Below, in pieces: positions 53,573 to 63,149 of a DNA stretch of 64,000 nt. The number at the start of each line of letters is the position of its first letter. Within the stretch, counting starts at the first letter, position 1. The stretch is from Phycisphaerales bacterium (GTDB taxonomy: Bacteria; Planctomycetota; UBA1135; UBA2386). The position numbers and the translations under genes were made by a program. The stretch covers positions 62,001 to 126,000 of the forward strand of contig JADCJE010000047.1 of the NCBI GenBank assembly GCA_020247305.1, written 5' to 3'. The notes beneath the pieces were generated by a model. It saw nothing but the letters and a program-made list of their open reading frames with translations, was not told the origin of the DNA and ran no database searches.

Positions 53573-53770
53573 AACGGCGGGCGGCGGCGGGCCGCCGGGC
53601 GGCCGTGCCGCGCAGGTCGCACCCGCGCCGGCGGCAGGCGGCGCTGTTACCGTGCCTTTGGGCGTGGCGTAAACGGCGATGACCGCCGGTCCTCCCAGGC
53701 CGTCGGTTCCGCTCCACCCCGAACTGCCACGGCGGCTGGAGCAAGTCCACCGACCCCTCAGGATCCGCTC

Positions 53771-56329
53771 ATGATCGCCCACAGGCCTTGGCGTTTCGTC
53801 TCTTCGTGGTTGCTGCTCGCCGGTTTCGCTGCGCTCGCGCGCGCGCAGTGCACGCCGCAGTGGCTGCCGGGGCAGGGGCTGCCCGGCGTCAACAACCGCG
53901 TCGCTGCGCTGGTGCACTGGGACCCGGACGGCGTGGGTCCGCAGACGCCGAAGCTCGTCATCGGCGGGGACTTCACGTTCGCCGGCGACCTCGCCGCCAA
54001 CCGCATCGCCGTGTACGACCCGGCGACGGGGGCGTGGTCCACGCTGGGCAGCGGCATGAACGCGCTCGTCGACGCGCTGGCCGTCCTGCCCAACGGCGAC
54101 CTCATCGCGGCCGGCAACTTCACGACGGCCGGCGGTGCGGCGGCCAGCTACATCGCCCGCTGGGACGGCACCTCGTGGTCGCCGCTCGGCAGCGGCACCA
54201 ATGCCTGGGTGCGCGATCTGGTCGTGCTGCCGAACGGCGACCTCGTCGCCGGCGGCAGCTTCACGTCGGCGGGCGGATCCCCCGCGAGCTTCATCGCCCG
54301 CTGGGACGGCCTCGCATGGTCGCCGCTCGGCGGCGGCCTGAGTGACACGGTCACCGACGTGGCCTGCAACGCGGCAGGTGATGTCTACGTCGGCGGCAAC
54401 TTTGCGACGGCCGGCGGGGTCCCCGTCCAGCGGATCGCCCGGTGGAACGGCAGTTCGTGGTCGAGCCTCGGCGGTGGCTTCGGCCCGGGAATTCCCTCGG
54501 GGATTGCCGTCGCGGTGATGCCGAATGGCGACGTGGTCGCCGCAGGCGACTTCACGTCGGCCGGCGGCGTCGCCGCGAACCGGATCGCGCGATGGAATGG
54601 CGCAGGGTGGTCGGCGCTCGGCAGTGGCATCAGCGTGGTCTTGGGCGAAGGGCTTTCGGTCGTGGCGCTGCCAAACGGCGATGTGGTCGCAGGTGACGGC
54701 TTCACTTCGATCGGTGGTGTGCCCGCAGGCCGGATTGCGCGCTGGAACGGCAGTTCGTGGTCGGCGCTGGGGGCAGGAGTGGGCGGCTTTGGCCCCGCCG
54801 GGACGAATGTAGTGGTTGCCGCCATCGCGGTGGCCGGCAACGGCGATGTGTACGCCGCCGGCGGCTTCTCGTTGGCCGGCAGCGTTCCGGCCATGAACGT
54901 GGCCCGCTACAACGCCAGCGGGTGGACAGCACTCGCGCCGGGCACCAACGGACGCATTTCCGCGTTCGTCGTGTTGCCCAACGGGGACGTCGTTGCAGGC
55001 GGGCTCTTCACGATGGTCGGCGGGGTTGCTGCGAACTACGTGGCAAGGTGGAATGGGAGCGTGTGGGCCCCTCTCGGCAGCGGCACCAATGGGTGGGTCC
55101 GGGCGCTTGCGGTGTTGCCCAACGGGGACGTTATCGCGGGCGGTTCCTTCACGTCTGCCGGCGGATCGTCAGTCAGATACGTTGCACGGTGGGACGGCAC
55201 CGCCTGGACGTCCCTTGGAACGGGGCTTGCATACGACGTCACGGCGCTTGCCGTGTCGCCGAGCGGCGAACTCATCGCCGGCCAGCCGCCGTTCGATCCA
55301 TACGGTCCAGGATCGGGGAATCCGGTGTCGCGGTGGGATGGAGCCTCGTGGTCGACCGTCGGCACCCCCTCGTCGCTCTATTCGTACAGCATCAATGCGC
55401 TGGCGGTGCTCCCGAACGGTCACATCATTGCGGCCGGCTCCAACATCTACGCAGGCGGCGCGGTGACGACCATCGTCCGGTACGACGGCACTTTGTGGAC
55501 TTCGCTCGGTGCCGGCACCGACGGCGTGGTGTCGGCCCTCGCCGCGCTGCCCAACGGCGACCTGGCGGTCGGCGGCACGTTCACCTCGGCCGGCGGCCTT
55601 CCTGCGAGTCGGATTGCGCTCTGGAATGGCGCCGCCTGGGCTTCGTTGGGTGGCGGCGTGAACGGCGCTGTCCAGGCGCTTGCGATCATGCCGAATGGCG
55701 ACCTGCTCGCCGGTGGCGGCTTCACGACGGCCGGCGGCGCCAACGCACTCTGCCTCGCCCGCTGGAATGGCAGCGCATGGTCGTCGCTTGGTGCTGGCAC
55801 GAACGGCGCAGTCAGTGCCCTCGCTGTACTGCCCACCGGCACCCTCGCCGTTGGCGGCGACTTCACGGCCGCTGCCGGCCAGGTTTCCGCCTACTTCGCC
55901 CGCTACGCCACCCCGTGCCCGGCGGCGGCGACGCCGACGGGTGCGGCGTGCGCGAGTTCGGGCGGCGCGAACACGTTTGCGGCGACGCGCCTGCCGTGGA
56001 CCGGCGGGACGTACCGCGCGGTGGGCACGGGCCTGCCGGGTTACGCGTTCGTGGCGACGGTGACCGGCCTTTCGGCCGCGAACACGCCGCTGTCGTCGGT
56101 GCTGGCCCCGTCGCCCGCCGGCTGCGCCCTGTACGTCACGCCGGACCTGGTCCAGGCGGCGCTGGTGGCGGGCGGCACGGCCACGGCGCAGCTGGCGATC
56201 CCCAACGCGCCGGCGCTCGCCGGCGTGCAGCTGCGCCAGCAGCTCGTCGCGCTCGAAGTCGACGCCGGCCTCAACCTGCTGCAGAACACCAGCACCAACG
56301 CGCTGGCGCTCACGGTCGGGACGTTCTGA
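53771..56329 (+). CDS. Secreted delta-60-type repeat protein
   Basis: An 852-residue exported protein. The signal peptide ends near ARA|QC. About 14 repeats of 43-53 residues follow, each of the form [21 protein letters not shown], an ARWNG phrase and WSxLGxG, which should fold as beta-propeller blades. The tenth is degraded ([12 protein letters not shown]). A C-terminal domain of about 140 residues ([12 protein letters not shown]...) ends in ALTVGTF and may be a surface or sorting module. Codon use loosens in the central repeats. Binding target unknown; it stands alone. Confidence 0.85.
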   Translation: MIAHRPWRFVSSWLLLAGFAALARAQCTPQWLPGQGLPGVNNRVAALVHWDPDGVGPQTPKLVIGGDFTFAGDLAANRIAVYDPATGAWSTLGSGMNALVDALAVLPNGDLIAAGNFTTAGGAAASYIARWDGTSWSPLGSGTNAWVRDLVVLPNGDLVAGGSFTSAGGSPASFIARWDGLAWSPLGGGLSDTVTDVACNAAGDVYVGGNFATAGGVPVQRIARWNGSSWSSLGGGFGPGIPSGIAVAVMPNGDVVAAGDFTSAGGVAANRIARWNGAGWSALGSGISVVLGEGLSVVALPNGDVVAGDGFTSIGGVPAGRIARWNGSSWSALGAGVGGFGPAGTNVVVAAIAVAGNGDVYAAGGFSLAGSVPAMNVARYNASGWTALAPGTNGRISAFVVLPNGDVVAGGLFTMVGGVAANYVARWNGSVWAPLGSGTNGWVRALAVLPNGDVIAGGSFTSAGGSSVRYVARWDGTAWTSLGTGLAYDVTALAVSPSGELIAGQPPFDPYGPGSGNPVSRWDGASWSTVGTPSSLYSYSINALAVLPNGHIIAAGSNIYAGGAVTTIVRYDGTLWTSLGAGTDGVVSALAALPNGDLAVGGTFTSAGGLPASRIALWNGAAWASLGGGVNGAVQALAIMPNGDLLAGGGFTTAGGANALCLARWNGSAWSSLGAGTNGAVSALAVLPTGTLAVGGDFTAAAGQVSAYFARYATPCPAAATPTGAACASSGGANTFAATRLPWTGGTYRAVGTGLPGYAFVATVTGLSAANTPLSSVLAPSPAGCALYVTPDLVQAALVAGGTATAQLAIPNAPALAGVQLRQQLVALEVDAGLNLLQNTSTNALALTVGTF

Positions 56330-56444
56330 CGCAGGCGGGGGCGGCGGGGGCCTGTGGGCGGCGCCACGCCGCGCCGGCGCACCGGCGCGCCTCGCCCCTC
56401 CGCGCCGTCCCGGCTTCAGTCCGCCGCCCCGTCCGGCCGATGGC

Positions 56445-57146
56445 ATGGCCCGTATGGCCACGCACCCCCGTCGTCTTCTCGCCGCCATCCTCCTCGCCCT
56501 GCCGGCGTGCAGCACGGCCGACTACACGGCCGACTTCGCCAACAACGAGAACCTGTACGTCGACGTGCCGTTCGCGACGCAATTGCCCGGCGACCGCGCC
56601 GTCTGCGTCACGCCGACCACCGACGGCCGGACGCCCGTTCCGCTGCCCGTCAACGAGCGCGGCTTTCCGATCACGTACACCAACGACGAGTTCTGGGAAC
56701 GTCCGGTGCCCGCGATGCTCGGCGACGTGCTGCGCCGCCAGATCGAGAGCAGCGAACTGTTCGTCGAACTGTCTGACCAGCCGGCCGCCGACGCGATCGT
56801 GCTGAAGCCGACGCTCGTGACCTTCCTCGGCGGCAGCACGGAGGCGATCTCCGGTCGCCGCGCGTTCGCCGACGTCGCGCTGCGCCTGCAGGCGTTCGGT
56901 CCGCAGGGGCCTGACGGCGCCCGGACGCTGCTGGTCGACCAGACGTTCGCCAGCAAGCAGGCGTCGCCGACCGACATCAACCCGCCGAGCCCCTACAAGC
57001 TGCTGTGCCGCGGCCTGCAGCAGGTGATGGCGCGCGCGCTGAGCACGCTCGACGGCAGCAACATCGCGCGCAGCAACGTGCCGGCGAACCCGGTCGTCGC
57101 GCCGCCGACGCCGGTCGCCGGCGTGCCGGCCGCGCCGGCGCGCTGA
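56445..57146 (+). CDS. Lipoprotein, unknown function
   Basis: A 233-residue lipoprotein: signal RRLLAAILLALPAC (Cys about 22), then a soluble domain with ENLYVDVPFA, MLGDVLRRQIESSELFVEL, ADAIVLKPTLVTFLGG and VALRLQAFGP. The pattern of a helix ending in SSxLF followed by strands recalls auxiliary lipoproteins of envelope transport systems, but this is a loose likeness. The C-terminal 30 residues are Pro/Val/Ala-rich. ATG 56454 is an alternative start. Confidence 0.65.
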   Translation: MARMATHPRRLLAAILLALPACSTADYTADFANNENLYVDVPFATQLPGDRAVCVTPTTDGRTPVPLPVNERGFPITYTNDEFWERPVPAMLGDVLRRQIESSELFVELSDQPAADAIVLKPTLVTFLGGSTEAISGRRAFADVALRLQAFGPQGPDGARTLLVDQTFASKQASPTDINPPSPYKLLCRGLQQVMARALSTLDGSNIARSNVPANPVVAPPTPVAGVPAAPAR

Positions 57147-57195
57147 TCGCGGCGCTTCCGCGGCGGGCGGACGGCGACTACCGTCTGTCGCCCCG

Positions 57196-58395
57196 ATGCC
57201 CGACCCGCTCCCCGTCGCGCTGCACGAAGTCCGGCTGACTCCGCGCGCCAGCGGCTTCGCCCGCCGCGGCCAGCCGTGGTTCTACGCCGACGACGTGCTC
57301 GCCGGCGCGCCGTCGCCGCCGCGCCTCGTGCGCGTGCGCGACGAGGACGGCCGCGATCTCGGACTCGGCATCACCGGCCCGAGCAAGCTGGCGCTGCGGC
57401 TGTGCGGCCCATGGCCCGGCGACGGCGTGCCCGACCGCGCGACGTTCTTCGCCGCGCGCCTTGGCGCCGCCATCGACGCGCGCGCCGGCAGCCTCGGTCC
57501 AGAGGACGGCGTGCGGCTCGTGCACGGCGAGGGCGATCTGCTGCCGGGTCTCGTCGTCGACCGCTACGGGCCGCTGCTCGTGCTGCAGGTCACGAGCGCC
57601 TGGGTCGAGACGGCGCTCGACGCGATCGTGCCGTGCCTCGTCGATCGCCTCGGCGCCGACTCGGTCGTCGCCCGCAACGACGTGCCGGCGCGGCGGCGCG
57701 AGGGCCTGCCCGAGGAAGTGCGCCTGCTGCACGGACGGCGCCTCGATCAGGTCGCGTTCCGCGAGCACGGCGTCGTGCACGACGTGCGCCCGTTCACCGG
57801 CCACAAGACCGGCTTCTACCTCGACCAGCGGCCGGCGCGCGCGCTCGTGCGGTCGCTGGCCAAGGGCCGCAGCGTGCTCGACCTGTTCTGCTACCAGGGC
57901 GGCTTCGCGCTCAACGCGCTCGCCGGCGGGGCGTCGGCAGCCGTCGCCGTCGACCAGAGCGAAGCCGCGCTGGCGGCGGCGCGCGCGGGCGCCGAGCGCA
58001 ACGGGCTCGCCGGCCTCACGACCGTCGCCGGCGACATCTTCGACCACCTGCGCGCGCTGCGCGAACGCGACGTGCGCTTCGACTTGATCGTGCTCGACCC
58101 GCCGGCGTTCGCCAAGTCGCGCCGCGAGGTCGAAGGCGCCGAGCGCGGCTACCGCGACCTCAACCGGCAGGCGCTGCGCCTGCTCGCCCCGAACGGCTTC
58201 CTCGTCACCTGCACCTGCAGCCACCACGTCGACGGCCCGCGCTTCGAGGAACTGCTGCGGCAGGCCGCCGCCGGGCTGCCCTTCCGCGTGGCGCTGCGGC
58301 AGCGGCTGGGCGCTGGCCCGGACCATCCGGTGTTGCTGCCGCATCCGGAGGGCGAGTACCTGAAGGTGGTGCTCCTGCAGCGCCTCGACCCATGA
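57196..58395 (+). CDS. Class I SAM-dependent rRNA methyltransferase (RlmI-like)
   Basis: A 399-residue methyltransferase. An N-terminal PUA domain ([22 protein letters not shown]) binds RNA. The middle EEHD-type domain contains [15 protein letters not shown] and [11 protein letters not shown]. The Rossmann methylase has [13 protein letters not shown], the catalytic DPPAFAKS and a late [10 protein letters not shown] with the Cys pair. RlmI makes m5C1962 in 23S rRNA; the same site is likely here. A -10-like TACCGT lies 11 bases upstream. The stop overlaps the thiS ATG by 4 bases. Confidence 0.9.
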   Translation: MPDPLPVALHEVRLTPRASGFARRGQPWFYADDVLAGAPSPPRLVRVRDEDGRDLGLGITGPSKLALRLCGPWPGDGVPDRATFFAARLGAAIDARAGSLGPEDGVRLVHGEGDLLPGLVVDRYGPLLVLQVTSAWVETALDAIVPCLVDRLGADSVVARNDVPARRREGLPEEVRLLHGRRLDQVAFREHGVVHDVRPFTGHKTGFYLDQRPARALVRSLAKGRSVLDLFCYQGGFALNALAGGASAAVAVDQSEAALAAARAGAERNGLAGLTTVAGDIFDHLRALRERDVRFDLIVLDPPAFAKSRREVEGAERGYRDLNRQALRLLAPNGFLVTCTCSHHVDGPRFEELLRQAAAGLPFRVALRQRLGAGPDHPVLLPHPEGEYLKVVLLQRLDP

Positions 58396-58604
58396 CCCCT
58401 GACCTCGCCCTGACCGTCAACGGCGAACCGCGCACGATGCCGGCCGGCAGCACCGTCGCCGACCTCGTCGCCGCGCTCGGCTGCAAACCGACCCAGGTCG
58501 CCGTCGAGCGCAACCGGGAGATCGTGCGCCGCGCCGACCACGCCGCCGTGCAGCTCGCCGACGGCGATCGCATCGAGGTGGTGACGTTCTTCGGCGGCGG
58601 TTGA
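58392..58604 (+). CDS. thiS: Sulfur carrier protein ThiS
   Basis: A 70-residue ubiquitin-like carrier that donates sulfur as a C-terminal thiocarboxylate for thiazole formation. [24 protein letters not shown] and [12 protein letters not shown] are typical, and the end TFFGGG gives the required Gly-Gly terminus. It overlaps the rRNA methylase stop by 4 bases and precedes thiG by 93 bp. Confidence 0.93.
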   Translation: MTPDLALTVNGEPRTMPAGSTVADLVAALGCKPTQVAVERNREIVRRADHAAVQLADGDRIEVVTFFGGG

Positions 58605-58697
58605 CCGCGCGCGGCGTGCCGCGACGCGGTCCGGCCGTGCGCCCGGCGATCCGGCGTCCCCTTGTGGCCGGCCGCGCGGCGGCGCACGATCGCCGCC

Positions 58698-59486
58698 GTG
58701 ACTCCCGCTGACGCGCCGCTGGTCCTCGGTCCGCACCGCTTCTCCTCGCGCCTGTTCCTCGGCACGGGCAAGTACCCGTCGATGGAGTCGATGGTGGAGG
58801 CGCTGGCGGTGTCGGGCACGCAGTGCGTCACCGTCGCCGTGCGCCGCCTGCAGACGGGCACGCCGGCGGGCAAGTCGCTGCTCGACTACCTGCCGCGCGA
58901 CAAGTACGTGCTGCTGCCGAACACCGCCGGCTGCTTCGACGCCGACCACGCCGTGCGCACCGCGCGCCTCGGCCGCGAACTCGGCATGGGCGACCTCGTC
59001 AAGCTCGAGGTGCTCGGCGATCCGCAGACCCTGCTCCCCGACCCGATCGGCACGCTGGACGCGGCCAAGGTCCTGGTCAAGGAGGGCTTCGTCGTGCTGT
59101 GCTACACGAGCGACGATCCGGTGCTGGCCAAGCGCCTGGAGGACGCCGGCGTGACCTCGGTGATGCCGGCCGGCGCGCCGATCGGCAGCGGCCAAGGCAT
59201 CCTCAATCCGAACAACATCCGCATCATCCTGGAGCGCGCGAAGGTGCCGGTGATCGTCGACGCCGGCGTCGGCACCGCCAGCGACGTCGCGATCGCGTTC
59301 GAACTCGGCGCCCAGGGCGTGCTGCTGAACACCGGCGTGGCGCTCGCCAACGATCCGGTGCGCATGGCGCGCGCGATGAAGGCCGCGGCCGAGGCCGGGC
59401 GCGACGCGTTCCTCGCCGGCCGCATCGGCAAGAAGCTGTACGCCAGCGCGTCGTCGCCGACGAGCGGCGTGATCGCCGGGGAGTGA
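58698..59486 (+). CDS. thiG: Thiazole synthase ThiG
   Basis: A 262-residue TIM-barrel enzyme that builds the thiazole of thiamine from deoxyxylulose phosphate, dehydroglycine and ThiS thiocarboxylate. Signatures: [28 protein letters not shown], the Lys of [21 protein letters not shown] and [13 protein letters not shown]. The GTG start at 58698 gives the usual N-terminus; TTG 58662 is upstream in frame. No other thi gene is visible. The stop is 3 bases before the CPBP gene. Confidence 0.95.
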   Translation: MTPADAPLVLGPHRFSSRLFLGTGKYPSMESMVEALAVSGTQCVTVAVRRLQTGTPAGKSLLDYLPRDKYVLLPNTAGCFDADHAVRTARLGRELGMGDLVKLEVLGDPQTLLPDPIGTLDAAKVLVKEGFVVLCYTSDDPVLAKRLEDAGVTSVMPAGAPIGSGQGILNPNNIRIILERAKVPVIVDAGVGTASDVAIAFELGAQGVLLNTGVALANDPVRMARAMKAAAEAGRDAFLAGRIGKKLYASASSPTSGVIAGE

Positions 59487-59489
59487 CCG

Positions 59490-60182
59490 GTGCCCGCGCC
59501 GGGGCTGCTCGCCGTCCGCTTCCTGTGCGGACTGTTCGCGCTCGCGGTCGGCGCCCCGTTGGTCCAGGACCTGCTGCAGCGGCGCGCGTTGTTCGCCGCC
59601 GACGCCGCCGGGCGCATCGAAGCGAGCATGGTCGCGTGGGTGATCGCCTGCGCCGGCGTGGCGGCGTTCGCCCGCTGGCAGCCGCCGGGACTGCCGCTGC
59701 GGCCGCTGCGTTTGCTGCCGACGCTCGGCGTCTACTCGGCGCTGGCGCTGCCGTGGTGGGGTCTGTTCGTCGCCTACGTGCGGACCCTTGCCGCCACGGG
59801 CGCGCCGGCGGCGGCGCAACCGCAGTTGCGCTACCTCGCCGACGCCGACTTCGCCCGGCCGATGACCTGGCTGTTCGTGCTCGGCACGGTGGTCGCCGCC
59901 CCGGTCGCCGAGGAACTCGTGTTCCGCGGCTTCCTGCAGCCGGCGCTGCGTCCGCGCCTGGGCGCGAAGGGGGCGATCGCGGCGACCGCGCTCGCCTTCG
60001 GCCTCGTGCATCCGCCGCCGCTCGCGCTGCCCGCCGCGTTGCTCGGCGCCGGCTTCGGCTGGCTGGCGATGCGCTCCGGCAGCCTGCTGCCGGCGATCCT
60101 CGCGCACGCGGTCCACAACGGCGCGACCATCGCGCTCGCCATCGCGTGGCCGGCGACGCTCGACTATCTGTATCCGCGATGA
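59490..60182 (+). CDS. CPBP-family intramembrane metalloprotease
   Basis: A 230-residue polytopic protein of the CAAX protease/bacteriocin-processing (ABI) family. The diagnostic motifs are VAEELVFRGFLQP (double Glu plus Arg), then FGLVHPP and LAHAVHNG with the two metal-binding His residues. About six transmembrane helices. The GTG start lies 3 bases after thiG and the stop overlaps the next gene by 4 bases. Target unknown. Confidence 0.88.
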   Translation: MPAPGLLAVRFLCGLFALAVGAPLVQDLLQRRALFAADAAGRIEASMVAWVIACAGVAAFARWQPPGLPLRPLRLLPTLGVYSALALPWWGLFVAYVRTLAATGAPAAAQPQLRYLADADFARPMTWLFVLGTVVAAPVAEELVFRGFLQPALRPRLGAKGAIAATALAFGLVHPPPLALPAALLGAGFGWLAMRSGSLLPAILAHAVHNGATIALAIAWPATLDYLYPR

Positions 60183-60721
60183 TCCCCGAGATGCGCGAGT
60201 TCACCGTCCACCCGGACATGGTCGGACGCCTGAAGCGGCGCGGCGCGGCGATGGTCGCCGACAACGCGGTCGTCGTCGGCGACGTGCGCCTGGGCCGCGA
60301 CGTCGGCATCTGGTTCGGCGTGACGATCCGCGGCGACGACAGCTGGATCGAGATCGGCGACGAGACCAACGTGCAGGACAACACCTGCGTGCACGTCGAC
60401 GTCGGTTGCCCGCTGCGCATCGGCCGCGGCGTCACGATCGGCCACGGGGCGCTGGTGCACGGCGTCGAGATCGGCGACTACGCGCTGATCGGCATGGGCA
60501 GCATCGTGCTGGCGGGGGCGCGCATCGGCGCGCATTCGCTGATCGGCGCCGGCGCGCTGATCAAGGAGAACGCCGTCGTCCCGCCGCGCTCGGTCGTGCT
60601 CGGCATGCCCGGCAAGGTCGTGCGGCAGGTCACCGACGAGGAGGTCGAGGGCTTGCATTGGCGCGCCCGGCACTACGTGCAACGGGCGCGAACCTACCTG
60701 CGACCCGACGACCTCGGCTGA
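60179..60721 (+). CDS. Gamma-carbonic anhydrase-like left-handed beta-helix protein
   Basis: A 180-residue hexapeptide-repeat protein: VVGDVRLGRDVGIWFGVTIRGDD, then IEIGDETNVQDNTCVHVD, VTIGHGALVHGVEIGDYALIGMG. Zinc ligands of gamma-type carbonic anhydrases are His in CVHVD and the two in GHGALVHG, all present. Relatives (YrdA/PaaY/CaiE group) are carbonic anhydrases or thioesterase-like with unclear roles. Overlaps the CPBP gene by 4 bases. Confidence 0.9.
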   Translation: MIPEMREFTVHPDMVGRLKRRGAAMVADNAVVVGDVRLGRDVGIWFGVTIRGDDSWIEIGDETNVQDNTCVHVDVGCPLRIGRGVTIGHGALVHGVEIGDYALIGMGSIVLAGARIGAHSLIGAGALIKENAVVPPRSVVLGMPGKVVRQVTDEEVEGLHWRARHYVQRARTYLRPDDLG

Positions 60722-60903
60722 GGCCGGTTGAGCGGGCAGCGTCCGGTCTTGTCGTGGATCGGCCGATGGCATCGTCCAAAGCCGCACCGCCGCGGCTTGC
60801 GGCCGGCGGGCACCTGGGCGCTTCACCGCTTGGCACGCCATGCGCGTGCTACGCTTGCACAGCCATCGCTGCGCCGTTTCGCGGTCGCCATCCCCCGATC
60901 GAA

Positions 60904-63126
60904 ATGACCTCTCCCTTCCGCAACGTCTGCCATCTCGCCGCAACCGCCGCTGCCCTCGTCGCCTGCGCGCGCCACAGCGGCACGGCGCCGACGGCGCTCG
61001 TCGGCGATCAGCCCATCTTCGAGACGCGCACCGAGATCGCCACGGGCAGCGGCATCCATGCCGACTACCTCGTCGCCGACTTCAACGGCGACTCGCGGCT
61101 CGACATCGCGGCGTGCAGCCTGTCCGGCGAACTGCGCGTGCTCCTCGGCAATGGCGCGGCGTTCCCGGCCGGCCAGTCCAACCAGCTCGGCGGCGTGCCG
61201 GTGTGGATGACGGGCGGCGACTTCGACGGCGACGCCGACATCGACCTCGTCGTCGTGCGCAGCGCGGCCAACGTCACCGAGCTGTGGCGCAACGACGGCC
61301 AGGGCACGTTCGCGCTGAGCGCCGCGGCGCCGGTGGGCGCCGGGGCGCTCGCCGTCGTCGCGGGCGACTGCGATGCCGACGGCAAGCTCGACGTCGCGGT
61401 CTCGCGGCCGGGAGCGCCCGAGGTCATGTACTGCCGCGGCGACGGCGCCGGCGGATTTCTCGGCCTGCTGCCGCTGGCGCTGCCGGCTCCTGCCGGCGGC
61501 CAGGCCTTCCATCTCGCTGTCGGCGACGCGAACCGCGACGGCCTCGTCGACCTCGTCGTCAGCGATCCGGTGCTGTCGCGGCTCGTCGTCTACTCGGGCG
61601 CCACGCAGGGCGCGTTCGGCGAAATCGTCGACCAGTTCCCGGTTCCTGGCGCCGCGGGCGCCTGCGCCTTCGGCGATCTGAGCGGCGACGGCCTGCCCGA
61701 CCTCGTCGTGTCGGCCTTCGACGCGAATCGTTACGTCGTCATCACCTCGCTCGTTGCGCCGCCGAGCCTCGGCGGCTCGGCGGTGCAGGCCTTCGACGTG
61801 CCGGTCGCCGGCAAGCCCTCGCTCGCGACCATCGCCGACGTCACCGGTGACGGTCGTCCGGACCTCGTCGGGTGCCTCGCCTTCCAGGCCTCGATGTGCA
61901 TCGCGCCGCAGTTGCCGGGCGGCGGCGTCGGCCCGCAGTTCCAGCTCGACACCAGCGGCATGCCGCTGCGCCCGTTCGTCGGCGACCTCGACGGCACGGG
62001 CCGCACCGCGCTGTTTGCGCTGTCCGGCGGCGGCGATCGCATCAACCTCTGGCGCTCGCGCACGGACGCCCAGCTCGCCGGCGCACGCAACCACGCCAGC
62101 GGCCTCGGCGGCTCGTACTGGATCGAGGGCGGCGACCTCGACGGGGACGGCGACTTCGAATTGCTCGTCGGCAACGACGGCGACGCGCAGTTGTCGGTGC
62201 TCGGCAAGGACGCCGCCGGCGCGATGGTCGTCGAGGGCTCGATCGCCGTCGGCTCCGGCGTCAAGCAGATCGAAGCCGTCGACCTCGACGGCGATGGCCG
62301 CCTCGACCTCGTCTGCGCCGTGACCGGCGGCGTGCGCCTGCTGCGCAACGACTCGACGACCGCCGCCTACGCGTTCACGCTCGTCGGCGGCGAACTGCCC
62401 GAAGTCAGCACCGGCGAGTACCCGTTCGGCATCGAGGTCGCGGACGTCGACGGCGTGCCCGGTCTCGACGTCGTCGCGACCGACTTCGCCGGCGGCAACA
62501 TCCACCTCCTGCCCGGCACGGGCACGCCGTTCGTGTTCGGTCCCAAGCAGACGCTCGCCATCGGCGGCGCGCCGGTCGACGTGGTCGCGCGCGACTTCGA
62601 CGGCGACGGCGTCCTCGACCTCGCGGTTTCGCGCAACGCGACCGCCAGCATCCTGGTCCTGCGCCGCGAAGCCGGCGGCTGGCAGCAATTGTTCGACGTC
62701 GCCGTCGGCCAGGCCCCGAACTACCTCGTCAGCGCCGACTTCAACCGCGACAACCGCGCCGACCTCGTCGTCAGCAACGCCAACAGCAACGCCGTGTCGG
62801 TGCTGTTCGGTTCCGCCAACGGCTTCACGCGCCAGGACTACGCCGCCGGCAGCGCGCCGACGGCGTTGCTCGCGCGCGACCTGACCCAGGACGGCAATCC
62901 GGACATCCTGGTCGCCTCGCTGCAGAGCGGCGACTTCCGCGTCATGGTGGGCGACGGCGCCGGCGGGTTCCCGCTGCTGCCGACGTTTCCCGGCACGCTC
63001 GGCGCCTCCGACGCGGTGCTGCAGGACATGGACGGCGACGGCAAGCCGGAGCTGTTCCTGGCCAGCCTCGTGACCAATCGCGTGTCGCTGGTGCAGAACA
63101 TCTCGGTGCCGTTCAGCGGCAATTGA
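60904..63126 (+). CDS. FG-GAP/VCBS-repeat surface lipoprotein
   Basis: A 740-residue lipoprotein (lipobox ALVAC, Cys about 21). It is built of about a dozen FG-GAP/VCBS-type units, each with a calcium-binding Dx(D/N)xDxxxD core: DFNGDSRLDIAA, DFDGDADIDLVV, DCDADGKLDVAV, DANRDGLVDLVV, DLDGDGDFELLVG, DLDGDGRLDLVC, DFDGDGVLDLAV, DFNRDNRADLVV, DMDGDGKPELFL. It should fold as a calcium-stabilised propeller, as in integrin-like adhesins. Exposed on the outer surface or in the periplasm; partner unknown. Confidence 0.88.
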   Translation: MTSPFRNVCHLAATAAALVACARHSGTAPTALVGDQPIFETRTEIATGSGIHADYLVADFNGDSRLDIAACSLSGELRVLLGNGAAFPAGQSNQLGGVPVWMTGGDFDGDADIDLVVVRSAANVTELWRNDGQGTFALSAAAPVGAGALAVVAGDCDADGKLDVAVSRPGAPEVMYCRGDGAGGFLGLLPLALPAPAGGQAFHLAVGDANRDGLVDLVVSDPVLSRLVVYSGATQGAFGEIVDQFPVPGAAGACAFGDLSGDGLPDLVVSAFDANRYVVITSLVAPPSLGGSAVQAFDVPVAGKPSLATIADVTGDGRPDLVGCLAFQASMCIAPQLPGGGVGPQFQLDTSGMPLRPFVGDLDGTGRTALFALSGGGDRINLWRSRTDAQLAGARNHASGLGGSYWIEGGDLDGDGDFELLVGNDGDAQLSVLGKDAAGAMVVEGSIAVGSGVKQIEAVDLDGDGRLDLVCAVTGGVRLLRNDSTTAAYAFTLVGGELPEVSTGEYPFGIEVADVDGVPGLDVVATDFAGGNIHLLPGTGTPFVFGPKQTLAIGGAPVDVVARDFDGDGVLDLAVSRNATASILVLRREAGGWQQLFDVAVGQAPNYLVSADFNRDNRADLVVSNANSNAVSVLFGSANGFTRQDYAAGSAPTALLARDLTQDGNPDILVASLQSGDFRVMVGDGAGGFPLLPTFPGTLGASDAVLQDMDGDGKPELFLASLVTNRVSLVQNISVPFSGN

Positions 63127-63149
63127 TCCGAACCAACCCGGAGCCCCGC

